DNA of 64,000 nt from Oxalobacter sp. (GTDB lineage: Bacteria > Pseudomonadota > Gammaproteobacteria > Burkholderiales > Burkholderiaceae_D), in contig JAEEYE010000009.1 in the NCBI GenBank assembly GCA_016291665.1, positions 1 to 64,000 of the forward strand, read 5' to 3'. The notes under the pieces are model-generated. The model saw only the letters and a program-made list of their open reading frames with translations. It had not been told where the DNA came from and did not search any database. This document shows positions 49,717 to 59,273 of the stretch, in pieces. A program made the position numbers and the translations under genes. How positions within the stretch are numbered: position 1 is the first letter of the stretch; every line of letters begins with the position of its first letter.

Positions 49717-50661
49717 TCAGTTTCTAGGCGGACGCAGTTCTGGTGGCAAGCCAAATGACACGGTTTCAGTGACGCCCTCAAGTTCTGTAACGTCTGTGTA
49801 ACCGTAGGGTTTTAAGAAAGCGATGATTTCCTGAACGAGGATTTCAGGGGCTGATGCACCGGCTGTGATGCCAATGGTTTCGTGGCCAGTCAGCCATTCG
49901 GACTTGATTTGGGATGCATCGTCAACCATATAGGCAGTTGCTCCATTTTTTTCCGCTGTTTCGCGTAAACGGTTCGTATTGGAACTGTTCTGGCTACCAA
50001 CAACGAGGATGAGACTGGCTTTGCTTGCCAGTTCTTTCACGGCTTGCTGGCGGTTGGTCGTGGCGTAGCAGATATCGCTTTTGGATGGTGAGGCGATTAG
50101 CGGCCACTTTTGTTTTAACGCATCAATAATGGTTGCTGTGTCATCAATGGACAGTGTGGTTTGTGAGACATAGGCAATCTTTTCGGAATCGGGGACTTCT
50201 GTTTGGGTGATGTCGTCAATCTGGCTTATCAGGTGCATACCAGTGGTGGCTTGGCCCATCGTTCCTTCGACTTCGGGATGTCCTTTGTGTCCAATGACAA
50301 TGACATCAAAGCCTGCCCGTCTTTTTTTAAGGACTTCGGTGTGTACTTTTGTGACCAAAGGGCAGGTCGCATCAAAAAGGGTGAGGTTGCGTTTAGCTGC
50401 CTCTTCACGGATAGCGCGGGAGACACCGTGTGCTGAAAAAATCAGGATGCTGCCAGCAGGGACTTCATTTAAGTCCTCGATAAAGATGGCGCCTTTTGCC
50501 ATGAGACTGCCAACAACGTGTGTGTTGTGGACAATCTCATGGCGTACGTAGATAGGTGCGCCAAACAAAGCTAGCGCCTGTTCAACGGTCAAAATAGCAC
50601 GTTTAACACCTGCGCAGAAGCCACGAGGTTGAGCAAGGATAAGTTTCACGGGGATTCTCAA
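49717..50661 (-). CDS. ispH: 4-hydroxy-3-methylbut-2-enyl diphosphate reductase (IspH/LytB)
   Basis: Last step of the MEP pathway, making IPP and DMAPP with a 3Cys [Fe-S] cluster. The 314-residue product has the three Cys in RGFCAGVKRA, DATCPLVTKVH and SDICYATTNRQ, plus the HNTHVVG and GHKGHPEVEGT His motifs and SSNTNRLRE. The start is either TTG 50661 or GTG 50649; AGGGG lies upstream of the TTG. Follows an FKBP gene, as in many proteobacteria (fkpB-ispH). Confidence 0.95.
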   Translation of the reverse strand: MRIPVKLILAQPRGFCAGVKRAILTVEQALALFGAPIYVRHEIVHNTHVVGSLMAKGAIFIEDLNEVPAGSILIFSAHGVSRAIREEAAKRNLTLFDATCPLVTKVHTEVLKKRRAGFDVIVIGHKGHPEVEGTMGQATTGMHLISQIDDITQTEVPDSEKIAYVSQTTLSIDDTATIIDALKQKWPLIASPSKSDICYATTNRQQAVKELASKASLILVVGSQNSSNTNRLRETAEKNGATAYMVDDASQIKSEWLTGHETIGITAGASAPEILVQEIIAFLKPYGYTDVTELEGVTETVSFGLPPELRPPRN

Positions 50662-50699
50662 GGTATAACTTGCCCCTGAGGGACCGGCATAGCGCGGAT

Positions 50700-51062
50700 T
50701 TACGCTTCAATGAGTTCGATTTCAAAAATCAAGTCAGCGTTTGGAGGGATGACGCCCCCAATGCCGTTTGCACCGTAGCCCAAATGGCTTGGGATATGGA
50801 TGGTGCGCTTGCCACCAGTTTTCATGCCCCTTAAACCTAAGTCCCACCCCTGGATGACATAGCCACGGTTGTAAGGGTAGCGGAATGGGACGCCACGGTC
50901 GAGGCTGCTGTCAAACTGTTTGCCTTTGGAACCGTCAGGGTTTTTGAGCCACCCTGTGTAGTGGACGCGGATATACGGTGCACCGCGACCGACTTCAGTA
51001 CCTGTGCCGATGATATGGTCAATATACATGACACCGCTTGGCATAGTCTTCATTTCTTCCAT
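50700..51062 (-). CDS. fkpB: FKBP-type peptidyl-prolyl cis-trans isomerase
   Basis: ATG 51062 has AGGAGG at 9 bases, giving 120 residues. The single FKBP domain has YIRVHYTGWL, GKQFDSSLDRGVPF, VIQGWDLGLRGMKTGGKRTI and HLGYGANGIGGVIPPNADLIF. There is no signal peptide, so it is cytosolic. The segment before the active-site Trp is slightly longer than usual (RYPYNRGYVIQGW). Cotranscription with ispH, 38 bases downstream, is likely. The symbol fkpB is assigned from position; another FKBP name may apply. Confidence 0.88.
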   Translation of the reverse strand: MEEMKTMPSGVMYIDHIIGTGTEVGRGAPYIRVHYTGWLKNPDGSKGKQFDSSLDRGVPFRYPYNRGYVIQGWDLGLRGMKTGGKRTIHIPSHLGYGANGIGGVIPPNADLIFEIELIEA

Positions 51063-51175
51063 AAGAGGAAACCTCCTTAATCCTGAACTGACAAAAGAAA
51101 ACAGCGCAAATGGTAACACTGGAAGGCGCTTGTGTCAGAATTATGCATAGTGTATCAGTTGTAAAAGGAGGCGCA

Positions 51176-51958
51176 GTGGCAATCGGTTTGATTATTATTG
51201 GTGACGAGATTTTGTCAGGCCGCTACAAAGACAAGCACCTGTCATCTGTCATACAGATTTTGTCTGAGCGTGGGTTGAAGCTGGATTGGGCAAGGTATTT
51301 GGCGGATGATCCTGAGGCTATAGCTAGGACACTCAAAGAGGCCTATGCAGCAAGAGATATTGTCTTTTGTTGTGGAGGGATTGGTTCTACGCCAGATGAC
51401 TATACAAGGCAGTCAGCAGCGGTTGCGTTTGGGCGTCCGCTTGTCATGCATCCTGAAGCGCGTGCCGAGATTGAAAAGCGTATCCGCGAGGTGTCAGAGA
51501 ATCCAGATAAGCCTGACTATGATTCGCCCGACAATGTTAGGCGATTGATGATGGGAGAGTTCCCAGAAGGATCAGTGATAATTCCAAATCCGGTCAGTCA
51601 TTTCCCTGGCTTTTCCTTTGGGACGCTTTATTTTGTGCCAGGTTTTCCGCAAATGGCCCATCCCATGATTGCTTGGGCATTGGATATGTACCATCGGGAG
51701 ATCTTCAATACAGGGAGTGAAGAAATATTATCTGTCAACGTGAGGGGAGTGGGAGAGGCTGCTGTGACGCCTTTACTGGAGCATTTGGTGGCTTCTTTTC
51801 CTGAGGTGAAATTCTTCAGCTTGCCGCATATGGGCGCTAAACGCTCGGACAATTACATTGAGTTGGGCGTGAAAGGAAAAAAAGGCAAAGTCGAAGCGGC
51901 ATTTGAGAGCCTGTTGCAAGGGCTTAAGGCAATGGATGCGCAGACTAAGGTGCAATGA
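51176..51958 (+). CDS. CinA-like molybdopterin-binding domain protein
   Basis: The GTG at 51176 is chosen because AAAGGAGG lies 4 bases upstream and the protein then begins VAIGLIIIGDEILSGRYKDK, the CinA/MoaB N-terminus. The 260-residue product has IVFCCGGIGSTPDDYTRQ and ends without the CinA amidase domain. CinA N-terminal domains act on ADP-ribose in other bacteria; a competence role is not shown. It is divergent from the FKBP gene. Confidence 0.88.
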   Translation: MAIGLIIIGDEILSGRYKDKHLSSVIQILSERGLKLDWARYLADDPEAIARTLKEAYAARDIVFCCGGIGSTPDDYTRQSAAVAFGRPLVMHPEARAEIEKRIREVSENPDKPDYDSPDNVRRLMMGEFPEGSVIIPNPVSHFPGFSFGTLYFVPGFPQMAHPMIAWALDMYHREIFNTGSEEILSVNVRGVGEAAVTPLLEHLVASFPEVKFFSLPHMGAKRSDNYIELGVKGKKGKVEAAFESLLQGLKAMDAQTKVQ

Positions 51959-51990
51959 GTATTCGATTGAGTGTTTGTTGGGTGCGTGAA

Positions 51991-52007
51991 TGCACCATCA
52001 TGGGGCG
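51991..52007 (+). promoter_or_regulatory. NtrC binding site upstream of glnA
   Basis: TGCACCATCATGGGGCG matches 12 of 14 defined positions of the NtrC palindrome TGCACCA-N3-TGGTGCA. Centred about 120 bases upstream of the sigma-54 start, a usual enhancer distance. Confidence 0.7.
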
Positions 52008-52036
52008 TTGCAGTGGACAGTTCCCCTTGTTGTGAT

Positions 52037-52053
52037 ATGCTGTCAAACAGCAT
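52037..52053. promoter_or_regulatory. 17-base palindrome upstream of glnA
   Basis: ATGCTGT-CAA-ACAGCAT is a perfect 7-3-7 inverted repeat, the geometry of an NtrC site but not its sequence. It lies between the NtrC-like site and the promoter. It could be a second, weaker NtrC site or the site of another regulator. Confidence 0.45.
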
Positions 52054-52093
52054 GTCCCAACAGGAATAGAAGGGAAATGGCAGGATTAAAAAC

Positions 52094-52110
52094 TTGGCAC
52101 GGAATGTGCT
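52094..52110 (+). promoter_or_regulatory. Sigma-54 promoter of glnA
   Basis: TTGGCACGGAATGTGCT carries GG (52096-52097) and GC (52108-52109) with exactly the 12-base separation of -24/-12 elements, and matches TTGGCACR-N3-YTTGCT closely. Predicted start is near 52121, 65 bases before glnA. Confidence 0.85.
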
Positions 52111-52185
52111 TGTCATAGGCGCGGGTTTTAAGAAAAGGAGCTTCCGTTTGGAGTTCTGGACGGAAAGTGTCATAAGGAGAAAAGG

Positions 52186-53601
52186 ATGGCAAAGTCAGTC
52201 GAAGACGTATTGGATATGATCAAGGATAGCGAAGCAAAGTTCGTTGACCTGCGTTTTACGGATACCCATGGTAAGGAACAGCATGTGAGTGTGCCTGTTT
52301 CTGCTTTTGATGAAGACAAGTTCGAAGAAGGCCATGCGTTTGATGGATCTTCTATGGCTGGGTGGAAGGGAATTGAAGCATCTGACATGCTCTTGATGCC
52401 GGACCCTGATACAGCCAATATCGATCCATTTATGGAAGATACGACCGTCTTCATGCAGTGTGATGTGATTGAACCAACTGATGGCAAAGGCTATGACCGC
52501 GATCCCCGTTCTGTTGCCAAGCGTGCAGAAGCGTATCTGAAGTCTTCAGGTATTGGGGATACCGCTTTCTTTGGTCCAGAGTTGGAATTCTTTATCTTTG
52601 ACAATATCCGTTGGGGAGATGATATGTCGGGTAGCTTTGTCAAGATTGGTTCAGAAGAAGCGCCATGGTCATCCAGTGCAGAAATTGAAGGCGGCAATAC
52701 CGGGCATCGTCCAAGGGTCAAAGGTGGCTATTTCCCTGTCCCGCCAATTGATAGTTTTCAGGATTTGCGTTCTGAAATGTGTCTTGTACTTGAACAGATG
52801 GGCATTCCTGTTGAAGTACACCATCATGAGGTTGCCGGCGCCGGCCAGAATGAAATCGGAACGAAATTTGCTACTTTGACCAAACGGGCTGACTGGACGC
52901 AGACACAAAAATACGTCACTTGGAATGTGGCACATACCTATGGCAAAACAGTGACTTTTATGCCTAAACCGATTGTCGGTGATAATGGTACAGGCATGCA
53001 TGTACATCAGTCGATTTGGAAAGATGGTCAGAATCTCTTTGCCGGCGATGGCTATGCGGGGCTCTCTGATATGGCGTTGTACTATATCGGTGGGGTTATC
53101 AAGCATGCAAGGGCATTAAACGCGATTACCAATCCAAGTACTAACTCGTACAAACGTTTAGTCCCTGGTTTTGAAGCACCGGTGAAGTTGGCTTATTCTG
53201 CAAGGAACCGTTCAGCTTCGATCCGTATTCCGCACGTTTCCAATCCAAAGGCGCGCCGTGTTGAAGCACGATTCCCTGATCCAACGGCTAATCCATACCT
53301 GTGCTTTGCCGCACTTTTAATGGCTGGCTTAGATGGTATACAAAACCGTATCCATCCAGGGGAACCAGCAACGAAGGACTTGTACCATCTCCCGCCTGAA
53401 GAAGATGCATTGGTGCCAACTGTCTGCTCTTCACTTGAACAGGCATTGGAAGCGCTCGATAAAGATCGTGAGTTCTTAAAACGCGGAGGGGTTTTCAGTA
53501 ACGACTTTATCGATGCTTATATCGAATTAAAGATGCAGGATGTTACCCGTCTCAATATGACGCCACATCCTGTCGAATTTGATATGTATTACTCTCTCTG
53601 A
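52186..53601 (+). CDS. glnA: Glutamine synthetase type I
   Basis: Dodecameric enzyme that makes glutamine from glutamate and ammonia. The 471-residue product has FDGSSMAGW near residue 55, GTGMHVHQS (glutamate and ammonia site), and NRSASIRIP. It also has [11 protein letters not shown] near residue 400, whose Tyr is the adenylylation site, marking the GSI-beta type regulated by GlnE. The gene has a sigma-54 promoter and NtrC site upstream and precedes glnL-glnG. GlnD at 25-28 kb is in the same circuit. Confidence 0.98.
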   Translation: MAKSVEDVLDMIKDSEAKFVDLRFTDTHGKEQHVSVPVSAFDEDKFEEGHAFDGSSMAGWKGIEASDMLLMPDPDTANIDPFMEDTTVFMQCDVIEPTDGKGYDRDPRSVAKRAEAYLKSSGIGDTAFFGPELEFFIFDNIRWGDDMSGSFVKIGSEEAPWSSSAEIEGGNTGHRPRVKGGYFPVPPIDSFQDLRSEMCLVLEQMGIPVEVHHHEVAGAGQNEIGTKFATLTKRADWTQTQKYVTWNVAHTYGKTVTFMPKPIVGDNGTGMHVHQSIWKDGQNLFAGDGYAGLSDMALYYIGGVIKHARALNAITNPSTNSYKRLVPGFEAPVKLAYSARNRSASIRIPHVSNPKARRVEARFPDPTANPYLCFAALLMAGLDGIQNRIHPGEPATKDLYHLPPEEDALVPTVCSSLEQALEALDKDREFLKRGGVFSNDFIDAYIELKMQDVTRLNMTPHPVEFDMYYSL

Positions 53602-53612
53602 TTGTTTGCTTG

Positions 53613-53640
53613 GTTGGGGATGGTTTTTACTGTCCCCAGC
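53613..53640 (+). other. Hairpin between glnA and glnL
   Basis: GTTGGGGA and TCCCCAGC pair (one G-U) with a 12-base loop, just after glnA. No U-run follows, so it may be a processing or attenuating structure that lowers glnLG expression relative to glnA, rather than a full terminator. Confidence 0.4.
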
Positions 53641-53688
53641 AGGCTTTGATTCCCCAAAAGCGCCGATGCCTTCTTTGGATGTACTGCC

Positions 53689-54780
53689 ATGGAACCCTTC
53701 AAAGGCCTTGAGTTGCTTTCTTCTGCCGTTCTCATTTTGAACCGCGACGGCAAAATTTGCTATGCCAATCCGGCAGCTGAAGATATGCTGGGCTTATCGC
53801 TTAAAGTGGTCTCAGGCATGGCGGTTGAACGCGTGTTCTTAAATAGCGATGTTTTGTGGGATATCTGTGCACAGGTTATTGCTGATGAAACTGTCGAGGT
53901 GGCTCGTGACATTGTCTTAGATCGTCCGGCAATGCCGCCGTTGACAATCCAGGCTGTTGCTAAAGCGTTGACAGAACCGATTGATGGCGTCTTGGTTGAG
54001 ATGCGTGAGAATGTCCAGCGTATCCGCCATGACCGTGAAAACCGTTTGGTGAACCAAGCGCAGGCGAATATGGAAATGGTCCGCAACCTGGCGCATGAAA
54101 TCAAAAATCCCCTTGGTGGAATCAAAGGGGCTGCGCAGCTCTTAGAATTGGAAGTCCCAGCTCAAGTGTTGCCTGGGCTTAGGGAATATACACAGGTTAT
54201 CATCAAGGAGGCAGAACGGCTGCAATTACTGGTTGATCGGATGCTGATTCCTTATAAACGTGATTTGGGATTGAGCCTTGTCAATATCCATGAAGTGACA
54301 GAGAGGGTCAGAAGCATTATCTTGGCACAATATCCCAAGGGGCTGACGGTTAAACGTGATTATGACTTGTCTCTGCCAGAGTTGAAGGGTAATAAGGAGC
54401 AACTCATCCAAGCTGTTTTGAATATTGCGGAAAATGCAGCGCATGCGTTGGGGAGTCAGATACGCGAAGGCACGGCTGCAATTGTCTTTAGGACACGGGT
54501 GGCAAGGCGCGTGACTATTGCAGGTAATGCTTACCGACTGGCGCTTGACCTTTCCATTATTGACAATGGACCAGGTATCCCCGAAGGGATGGCTGAAACC
54601 GTGTTCTTCCCATTGGTTTCTGGCAAACAAGGAGGGACAGGATTGGGGCTTGCGATTTCACAGAGCTTGATTCAAAAACATGGTGGTTTGATTGCCTGTG
54701 AGAGCGTGCCAGGACGAACAGAATTTGTAATCCGTCTGCCTTATAAGAACCAGTATGCAGACTTGCGAGGTAACCAATAA
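53689..54780 (+). CDS. glnL: Nitrogen sensor kinase NtrB (GlnL)
   Basis: Histidine kinase and phosphatase for NtrC, controlled by PII. The 363-residue product has an N-terminal PAS domain (SAVLILNRDGKICYANPAA), the H box LAHEIKNPLGGIKGAAQLLE with phospho-acceptor His136, and the ATPase motifs LIQAVLNIAENAAHAL (N), DNGPGIPE (G1) and GGTGLGLAIS (G2). No transmembrane segment, so it is cytosolic. Lies 87 bases after glnA and 16 bases before glnG. Confidence 0.96.
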   Translation: MEPFKGLELLSSAVLILNRDGKICYANPAAEDMLGLSLKVVSGMAVERVFLNSDVLWDICAQVIADETVEVARDIVLDRPAMPPLTIQAVAKALTEPIDGVLVEMRENVQRIRHDRENRLVNQAQANMEMVRNLAHEIKNPLGGIKGAAQLLELEVPAQVLPGLREYTQVIIKEAERLQLLVDRMLIPYKRDLGLSLVNIHEVTERVRSIILAQYPKGLTVKRDYDLSLPELKGNKEQLIQAVLNIAENAAHALGSQIREGTAAIVFRTRVARRVTIAGNAYRLALDLSIIDNGPGIPEGMAETVFFPLVSGKQGGTGLGLAISQSLIQKHGGLIACESVPGRTEFVIRLPYKNQYADLRGNQ

Positions 54781-54796
54781 AACGACGGGGTGGAAC

Positions 54797-56239
54797 ATGG
54801 AACCAGTCTGGATTGTTGACGATGATGAATCTATCCGTTGGGTACTGGGTAAAGCCCTTTCCCGTGAAAACATCGCGTTCCGTGCGTTTGACAATGCAGA
54901 TGATGTGTTGGAAGCGCTCGAAAAAGGCAATCCGCAGGTGTTGGTTTCCGACATTCGGATGCCCGGGACATCGGGGCTGGATTTGCTTGACAAAGCGCAT
55001 GCGGCATTTCCTGATATGCCGATTATCGTGATGACTGCGTTCTCTGACCTAGATTCAGCGGTCTCCGCTTTTCAAGGCGGTGCGTTTGAGTACTTGGCCA
55101 AACCCTTTGACATCACTAAGGCAGTTGACTTGCTCAAGCGGGCACTCAAGGAGAGTGGAACTCGGAAAAAGTTTGAACCAGAACCTGTGCGCGTTTCTGG
55201 AATGATTGGCAAAGCCCCTGCGATGCAGGGCATCTTCCGTGCGATTGGCAAGCTCGCACATTCCAATGCGACAGTCTTGGTTACCGGTGAGTCTGGTTCT
55301 GGCAAGGAACTCGTTGCGCGGGCGCTTTACAGTAACAGCCCTCGGGCAAAAGGGCCTTTTATCGCGCTGAATGTCGCGGCAGTTCCAAAAGACTTGATGG
55401 AATCCGAACTCTTTGGCCATGAAAAGGGGGCTTTTACTGGTGCCCAGACAATGCGTAAAGGACGTTTTGAACAGGCGGCAGGCGGGACGCTCTTTTTAGA
55501 CGAAATCGGCGATATGCCACTGGATATGCAGGTGCGTCTCTTACGTGTCTTATCCGATGGGCATTTCTACCGAGTAGGTGGCAATGCGCCGATTAAGGCT
55601 GATGTGAGGGTCATTGCCGCAACGCATCAAGATTTGGAAAGGCTTGTTGCAGAAGGACGCTTCCGTGAAGATCTTTTCCATCGCTTAAATGTCATCAGGC
55701 TGAAGATTCCGCCACTTCGTGAACGTATGGAAGATATTCCAGAACTGGCACGCCATTTCTTGGAAAAGAGTGCGGTGCAATTGGGGGTGGAACCGAAGGA
55801 ATTGTCAGACGGCGCGATTTCATTCCTGTCACGGTGTCGTTTGACTGGTAATGTTCGCCAATTGGAAAACCTATGCTATTGGCTAACGGTCATGGTGGCG
55901 GGCAAGACGATTGAAGTGAAAGACCTGCCAAATGACCTGATCCAAGAAAACAAGGTATCTGGCGTCCCGCAGAGTAAAGGCGCATTAACAGGTGGTGCCC
56001 AAGAGCAGGTGCATCACCTCTCTTGGGAAAACCTGCTTTTTGAAGAGGCACTCGATATGCTCACAGCTGGCAGGACAAACCTGATGGAAATGTTGGGAAG
56101 TCGTTTTGAGCGGGTCTTGATCAGCGCAGCGATGGATATCACGCGCGGTAAGAAAAACGAGGCGGCAGCGCTCTTGGGCATTGGCCGCAACACGATTGCC
56201 CGTAAGATTTTAGAGCTAGGAATCGATGGTGAGGCGTAG
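54797..56239 (+). CDS. glnG: Nitrogen response regulator NtrC (GlnG)
   Basis: Sigma-54 enhancer-binding activator. ATG 54797 gives a 480-residue protein that begins WIVDDDESIRWVL. The receiver domain has Asp52 as phospho-acceptor (VSDIRMPGTSG). The AAA+ domain has Walker A GESGSGKE, the sigma-54-contacting GAFTGA, Walker B FLDEIGDMP and LTGNVRQLENL. The Fis-type HTH (NEAAALLGIGRNTIARKI) is at the end. Expected to act on the site upstream of glnA. Confidence 0.97.
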   Translation: MEPVWIVDDDESIRWVLGKALSRENIAFRAFDNADDVLEALEKGNPQVLVSDIRMPGTSGLDLLDKAHAAFPDMPIIVMTAFSDLDSAVSAFQGGAFEYLAKPFDITKAVDLLKRALKESGTRKKFEPEPVRVSGMIGKAPAMQGIFRAIGKLAHSNATVLVTGESGSGKELVARALYSNSPRAKGPFIALNVAAVPKDLMESELFGHEKGAFTGAQTMRKGRFEQAAGGTLFLDEIGDMPLDMQVRLLRVLSDGHFYRVGGNAPIKADVRVIAATHQDLERLVAEGRFREDLFHRLNVIRLKIPPLRERMEDIPELARHFLEKSAVQLGVEPKELSDGAISFLSRCRLTGNVRQLENLCYWLTVMVAGKTIEVKDLPNDLIQENKVSGVPQSKGALTGGAQEQVHHLSWENLLFEEALDMLTAGRTNLMEMLGSRFERVLISAAMDITRGKKNEAAALLGIGRNTIARKILELGIDGEA

Positions 56240-56290
56240 GGCCATCTGTTGTATATCGGCACTGTATTGACAGTGTAGGTGTGTGGATTT

Positions 56291-56319
56291 TTGGCAAAAA
56301 GATGTTGCTTTGCCATAAT
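56291..56319 (+). promoter_or_regulatory. Sigma-70 promoter of the CapA-like gene
   Basis: TTGGCA (56291-56296), 17-base spacer, CATAAT (56314-56319). Lies about 53 bases before the start at 56372. It suggests the gene is not part of the glnALG transcript. Confidence 0.55.
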
Positions 56320-56371
56320 GCCGATTTTGATGGAAAGCTTTTTGTCTCTTGTGTAAACCAGTTCTTTAGTA

Positions 56372-57610
56372 ATGTATTTTTTAAAACCAACTGCTAAGTC
56401 TTTACTGGATGGCCTGCTTTTTAAAGCTGTGCTGGCATTCGCTTTGGTTTTGCCGTTCAAAGTGCATGCCAAAGAGACAGTGAAGCTTGCCTTTGCGGGC
56501 GACATCATGATGGGGACCAATTATCCAGAAGCCCGCTATCTTGCCGCACATGGGGGGAAATATCTGTTTGCTGACGTAGCGCCTATCATCCAAAGTGCAG
56601 ACGCAGCGTTTGCTAACCTGGAAGGTGTATTGATGGATGCAGGAGGGGATGTCAAACAATGCCAAAATCCGGACTTCTGCTATGCTTTCAGGACACCGGT
56701 AAGGTATGTGGGCAACCTTGTCAATGCAGGTTTTGATGCTGTCTCAATTGCTAATAATCATGCCAATGACTTTGGTTTGACAGGTAGGCTCTCAACCATG
56801 GCTACGCTAAAAAAAGTGGGCATTGCCTATGCCGGACAGGAAGGCTACTGTGAGACTGCTATTTTTGAAAAGGATGGCGTCAAGTACGGTTTCGCAGCAT
56901 TCGGACATAGTGTTGGGACACTGCATATCCAGGATATCGCAAGGGCAAGGCGGATTATTCAGTCTTTGCAGGATAAGGTCGATGTGGTTGTCGTCTCGTT
57001 CCATGGTGGTGCTGAAGGGATGGGGACTGACCATGTCACGGGGCATCACGAATTTTTTTTGGGTGAAGACCGGGGAAATGTGAAAGCATTTGCCCGTGCT
57101 TGTGTTGAAGCGGGGGCGGATATTGTTTATGGTCATGGACCGCACCTGCCGAGGGCAATTGAACTGTACCGTGGCCATCTGATTGCCTATAGCTTGGGGA
57201 ACTTCTGTACACCACAGCGTATCAGACTTGCTGGGCAACTGGCATTTGCCCCTGTCTTAGAAGCAACCATCAATTTAACAGATGGTACTTTTGTTGATGG
57301 CAAAATCCATTCTTTCATCCAATTTAAGGGCGTGGGACCCAGGCGTGAACTGACACACGCTGTAGCAAAACGCATCGGTATGCTGACTAAGGCAGATTTT
57401 CCAGGGACAAACCTGACCATCCATCCTGATGGCCGGATTGAACGCAAAAACAAAACAGCAGATCCAGCTGAATTACGCCATCATCGCCAGCGTTCGCAAC
57501 CACTGCAGTCTGATGTCAAACTACTTCCCAAGACAGAAGTCGGTGTCTGGGATCAGATCATAGCCTTTTTTAAGGGACTTTTTGGCATACGGGATACCCA
57601 GTTGGCATAA
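56372..57610 (+). CDS. CapA-family (poly-gamma-glutamate synthesis-like) protein
   Basis: The 412-residue product has an N-terminal signal or membrane helix (GLLFKAVLAFALVLPFKVHA) and then a PGA_cap metallophosphatase-like domain: FAGDIMMG, FANLEGVLMD, VSIANNHANDFG, VVSFHGGAE, VYGHGPHLPRAIE and YSLGNFCT. CapA proteins take part in poly-gamma-glutamate capsules, but similar proteins occur widely without capB or capC, which are not seen here. The exact role is open. The ATG has no clear Shine-Dalgarno. Confidence 0.85.
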   Translation: MYFLKPTAKSLLDGLLFKAVLAFALVLPFKVHAKETVKLAFAGDIMMGTNYPEARYLAAHGGKYLFADVAPIIQSADAAFANLEGVLMDAGGDVKQCQNPDFCYAFRTPVRYVGNLVNAGFDAVSIANNHANDFGLTGRLSTMATLKKVGIAYAGQEGYCETAIFEKDGVKYGFAAFGHSVGTLHIQDIARARRIIQSLQDKVDVVVVSFHGGAEGMGTDHVTGHHEFFLGEDRGNVKAFARACVEAGADIVYGHGPHLPRAIELYRGHLIAYSLGNFCTPQRIRLAGQLAFAPVLEATINLTDGTFVDGKIHSFIQFKGVGPRRELTHAVAKRIGMLTKADFPGTNLTIHPDGRIERKNKTADPAELRHHRQRSQPLQSDVKLLPKTEVGVWDQIIAFFKGLFGIRDTQLA

Positions 57611-57729
57611 ACAGGGCCGTTTAGGGCAAGAAAATCAGCGCTTTTTGGAAGAAGCGGATTTTTGCTGAAAATTAGCCTGAAATGAGGTCAAGATGCTGAT
57701 AGATGCTGGAAATTACATATGCCCTTTCT

Positions 57730-57758
57730 TTGACATAAGGGGGAAAATCCTTTAGAAT
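57730..57758 (+). promoter_or_regulatory. Strong sigma-70 promoter of the NlpC/P60 gene
   Basis: TTGACA (57730-57735), a 17-base spacer and TAGAAT (57753-57758): a full-consensus -35 and a 5-of-6 -10. The predicted start is about 25 bases before ATG 57790. Confidence 0.8.
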
Positions 57759-57789
57759 CCACATCTTTTTCAGGTTGATTGGAGTCGGG

Positions 57790-59220
57790 ATGTCTTTTGG
57801 GTGGAAAACTTTGCTACGAGTGGTCTGTGCTTCAGCACTGGCTGCCGTCATGGTTGCCATGCCGGCTTCAGCTGCTAAGAAAGTCCGTCATGGCGGCGTT
57901 GCTGTGCAGCGTGTTGCGCCTGCATCTTCCCACCGTGTTGCGGCACCAGTGCGTGTTAAAAGTAGTCATCATGCGGAAAGCTGTTCAGTAGACCGTCACA
58001 GCCAAGCACGGGGTAGCCATGATAGGCGGCACGCAAGCCGTGGTGATGAAAGAACGCCTTCAAGAGAGTCTAACCGTAGCCATAGTCGTCATGGTTTGAC
58101 ATCATCGCCAGACAGGCATGCGTATCGCCAATCAAGGCAGAGCAGACACCGCAATCGGCGTTATAGCTATCAGTCTGATTTCTCCGGGTCGGATTTTGCA
58201 CACAATATCACGTCAGACGTCAAAGCCAAACCTGCTTATCCGCATGGCTATACGCCAAGGGCAACGGATATTGCTATGACTGCGATGTCCTTAATTGGGA
58301 CGCCGTACCGTTATGGCGGCAATTCGCCTTTGACGGGGCTCGATTGTAGCGGTTTCGTTAAATACGTCTATAAAGAAACATTGGATACGGATCTGCCTAG
58401 GACGGCGGCAGCCATGAGCCGGGTCGGACAGCCGGTTAGCCGTGAGGAATTAAAGCCTGGTGATTTGGTCTTCTACAACACGATGCGCCGGAGCAATTCG
58501 CATGTTGGCATTTATCTAGGGGACGGTCGGTTCATCCATTCTCCCCGCACGGGTCAGCGTGTGCGCATCAACAGCATGGATGAGAACTACTGGCGTGGTC
58601 GGTTTAATGGTGCGCGTCGTATCATTGGTGGTGAGGGCATAGACCGCGCCAAAGTTTTGGAAGAATACAGCAAGCAGGCAGATACCAGCCCAGATAACTA
58701 CAACTATGAGGATGAGCCGGCTAATCAAAGGTCAACAAGACCTGTTGTACAGAGAAAGGTTGTACAGCAGCCAGAAGTTGCTGAGGTTAAGCCTTCAGTG
58801 ACTGTACAAGATTCTGAACCTGAGGACTTTACCGCTGACGAATCTGACAGCCGTTCTTTCCTGTCTCGTCGCGGCTCGCGCCGTGGATACTATCATCGTC
58901 ATCGCGATAGTGTTCGCCATGGGTATGGGTATCACGTACAACGTCGTCAGGAAACTACCCATGAAGAGGGGCGCCATCGTAGCTGGCATCATTCGCGTAC
59001 GGATGACGGGCAGACTTTAGGTAGCCGTCATCACCAAGCGGATGGGCGTGGCCATGATAGGAACCAGAACCGTATCGCTGGCCGTCATGAAGCTAAGCCG
59101 ACTAGGAATACGGGAAGGCGTGGTTTGCATGTTGAGTCTCATAAGCCTGAAAGGGCAACGGCTTTCAAGAGTATCGAGCGCAGGCCAAATGGTAGAAGCC
59201 ACAGTGGACGTCGGCGTTAG
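57790..59220 (+). CDS. NlpC/P60 cell-wall peptidase with basic low-complexity flanks
   Basis: ATG 57790 has GGAG 5 bases upstream and begins a signal peptide ending MPASAA. The C40 peptidase domain lies at about residues 158-282, with catalytic Cys186 in LTGLDCSGFVKYVY, His238 in SHVGIYLGDG and a third polar residue, His250 in FIHSP. It cleaves peptidoglycan stem peptides in the periplasm. On both sides are Ser/Arg/His-rich regions (about 55-130 and 350-476) with no known domain. They may bind the wall or polyanions. 476 residues in total. Confidence 0.85.
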   Translation: MSFGWKTLLRVVCASALAAVMVAMPASAAKKVRHGGVAVQRVAPASSHRVAAPVRVKSSHHAESCSVDRHSQARGSHDRRHASRGDERTPSRESNRSHSRHGLTSSPDRHAYRQSRQSRHRNRRYSYQSDFSGSDFAHNITSDVKAKPAYPHGYTPRATDIAMTAMSLIGTPYRYGGNSPLTGLDCSGFVKYVYKETLDTDLPRTAAAMSRVGQPVSREELKPGDLVFYNTMRRSNSHVGIYLGDGRFIHSPRTGQRVRINSMDENYWRGRFNGARRIIGGEGIDRAKVLEEYSKQADTSPDNYNYEDEPANQRSTRPVVQRKVVQQPEVAEVKPSVTVQDSEPEDFTADESDSRSFLSRRGSRRGYYHRHRDSVRHGYGYHVQRRQETTHEEGRHRSWHHSRTDDGQTLGSRHHQADGRGHDRNQNRIAGRHEAKPTRNTGRRGLHVESHKPERATAFKSIERRPNGRSHSGRRR

Positions 59221-59273
59221 GCCTTTATCTGCTTAATCGATGACCATTGCCACTATGGCGGATTCATGTCATT

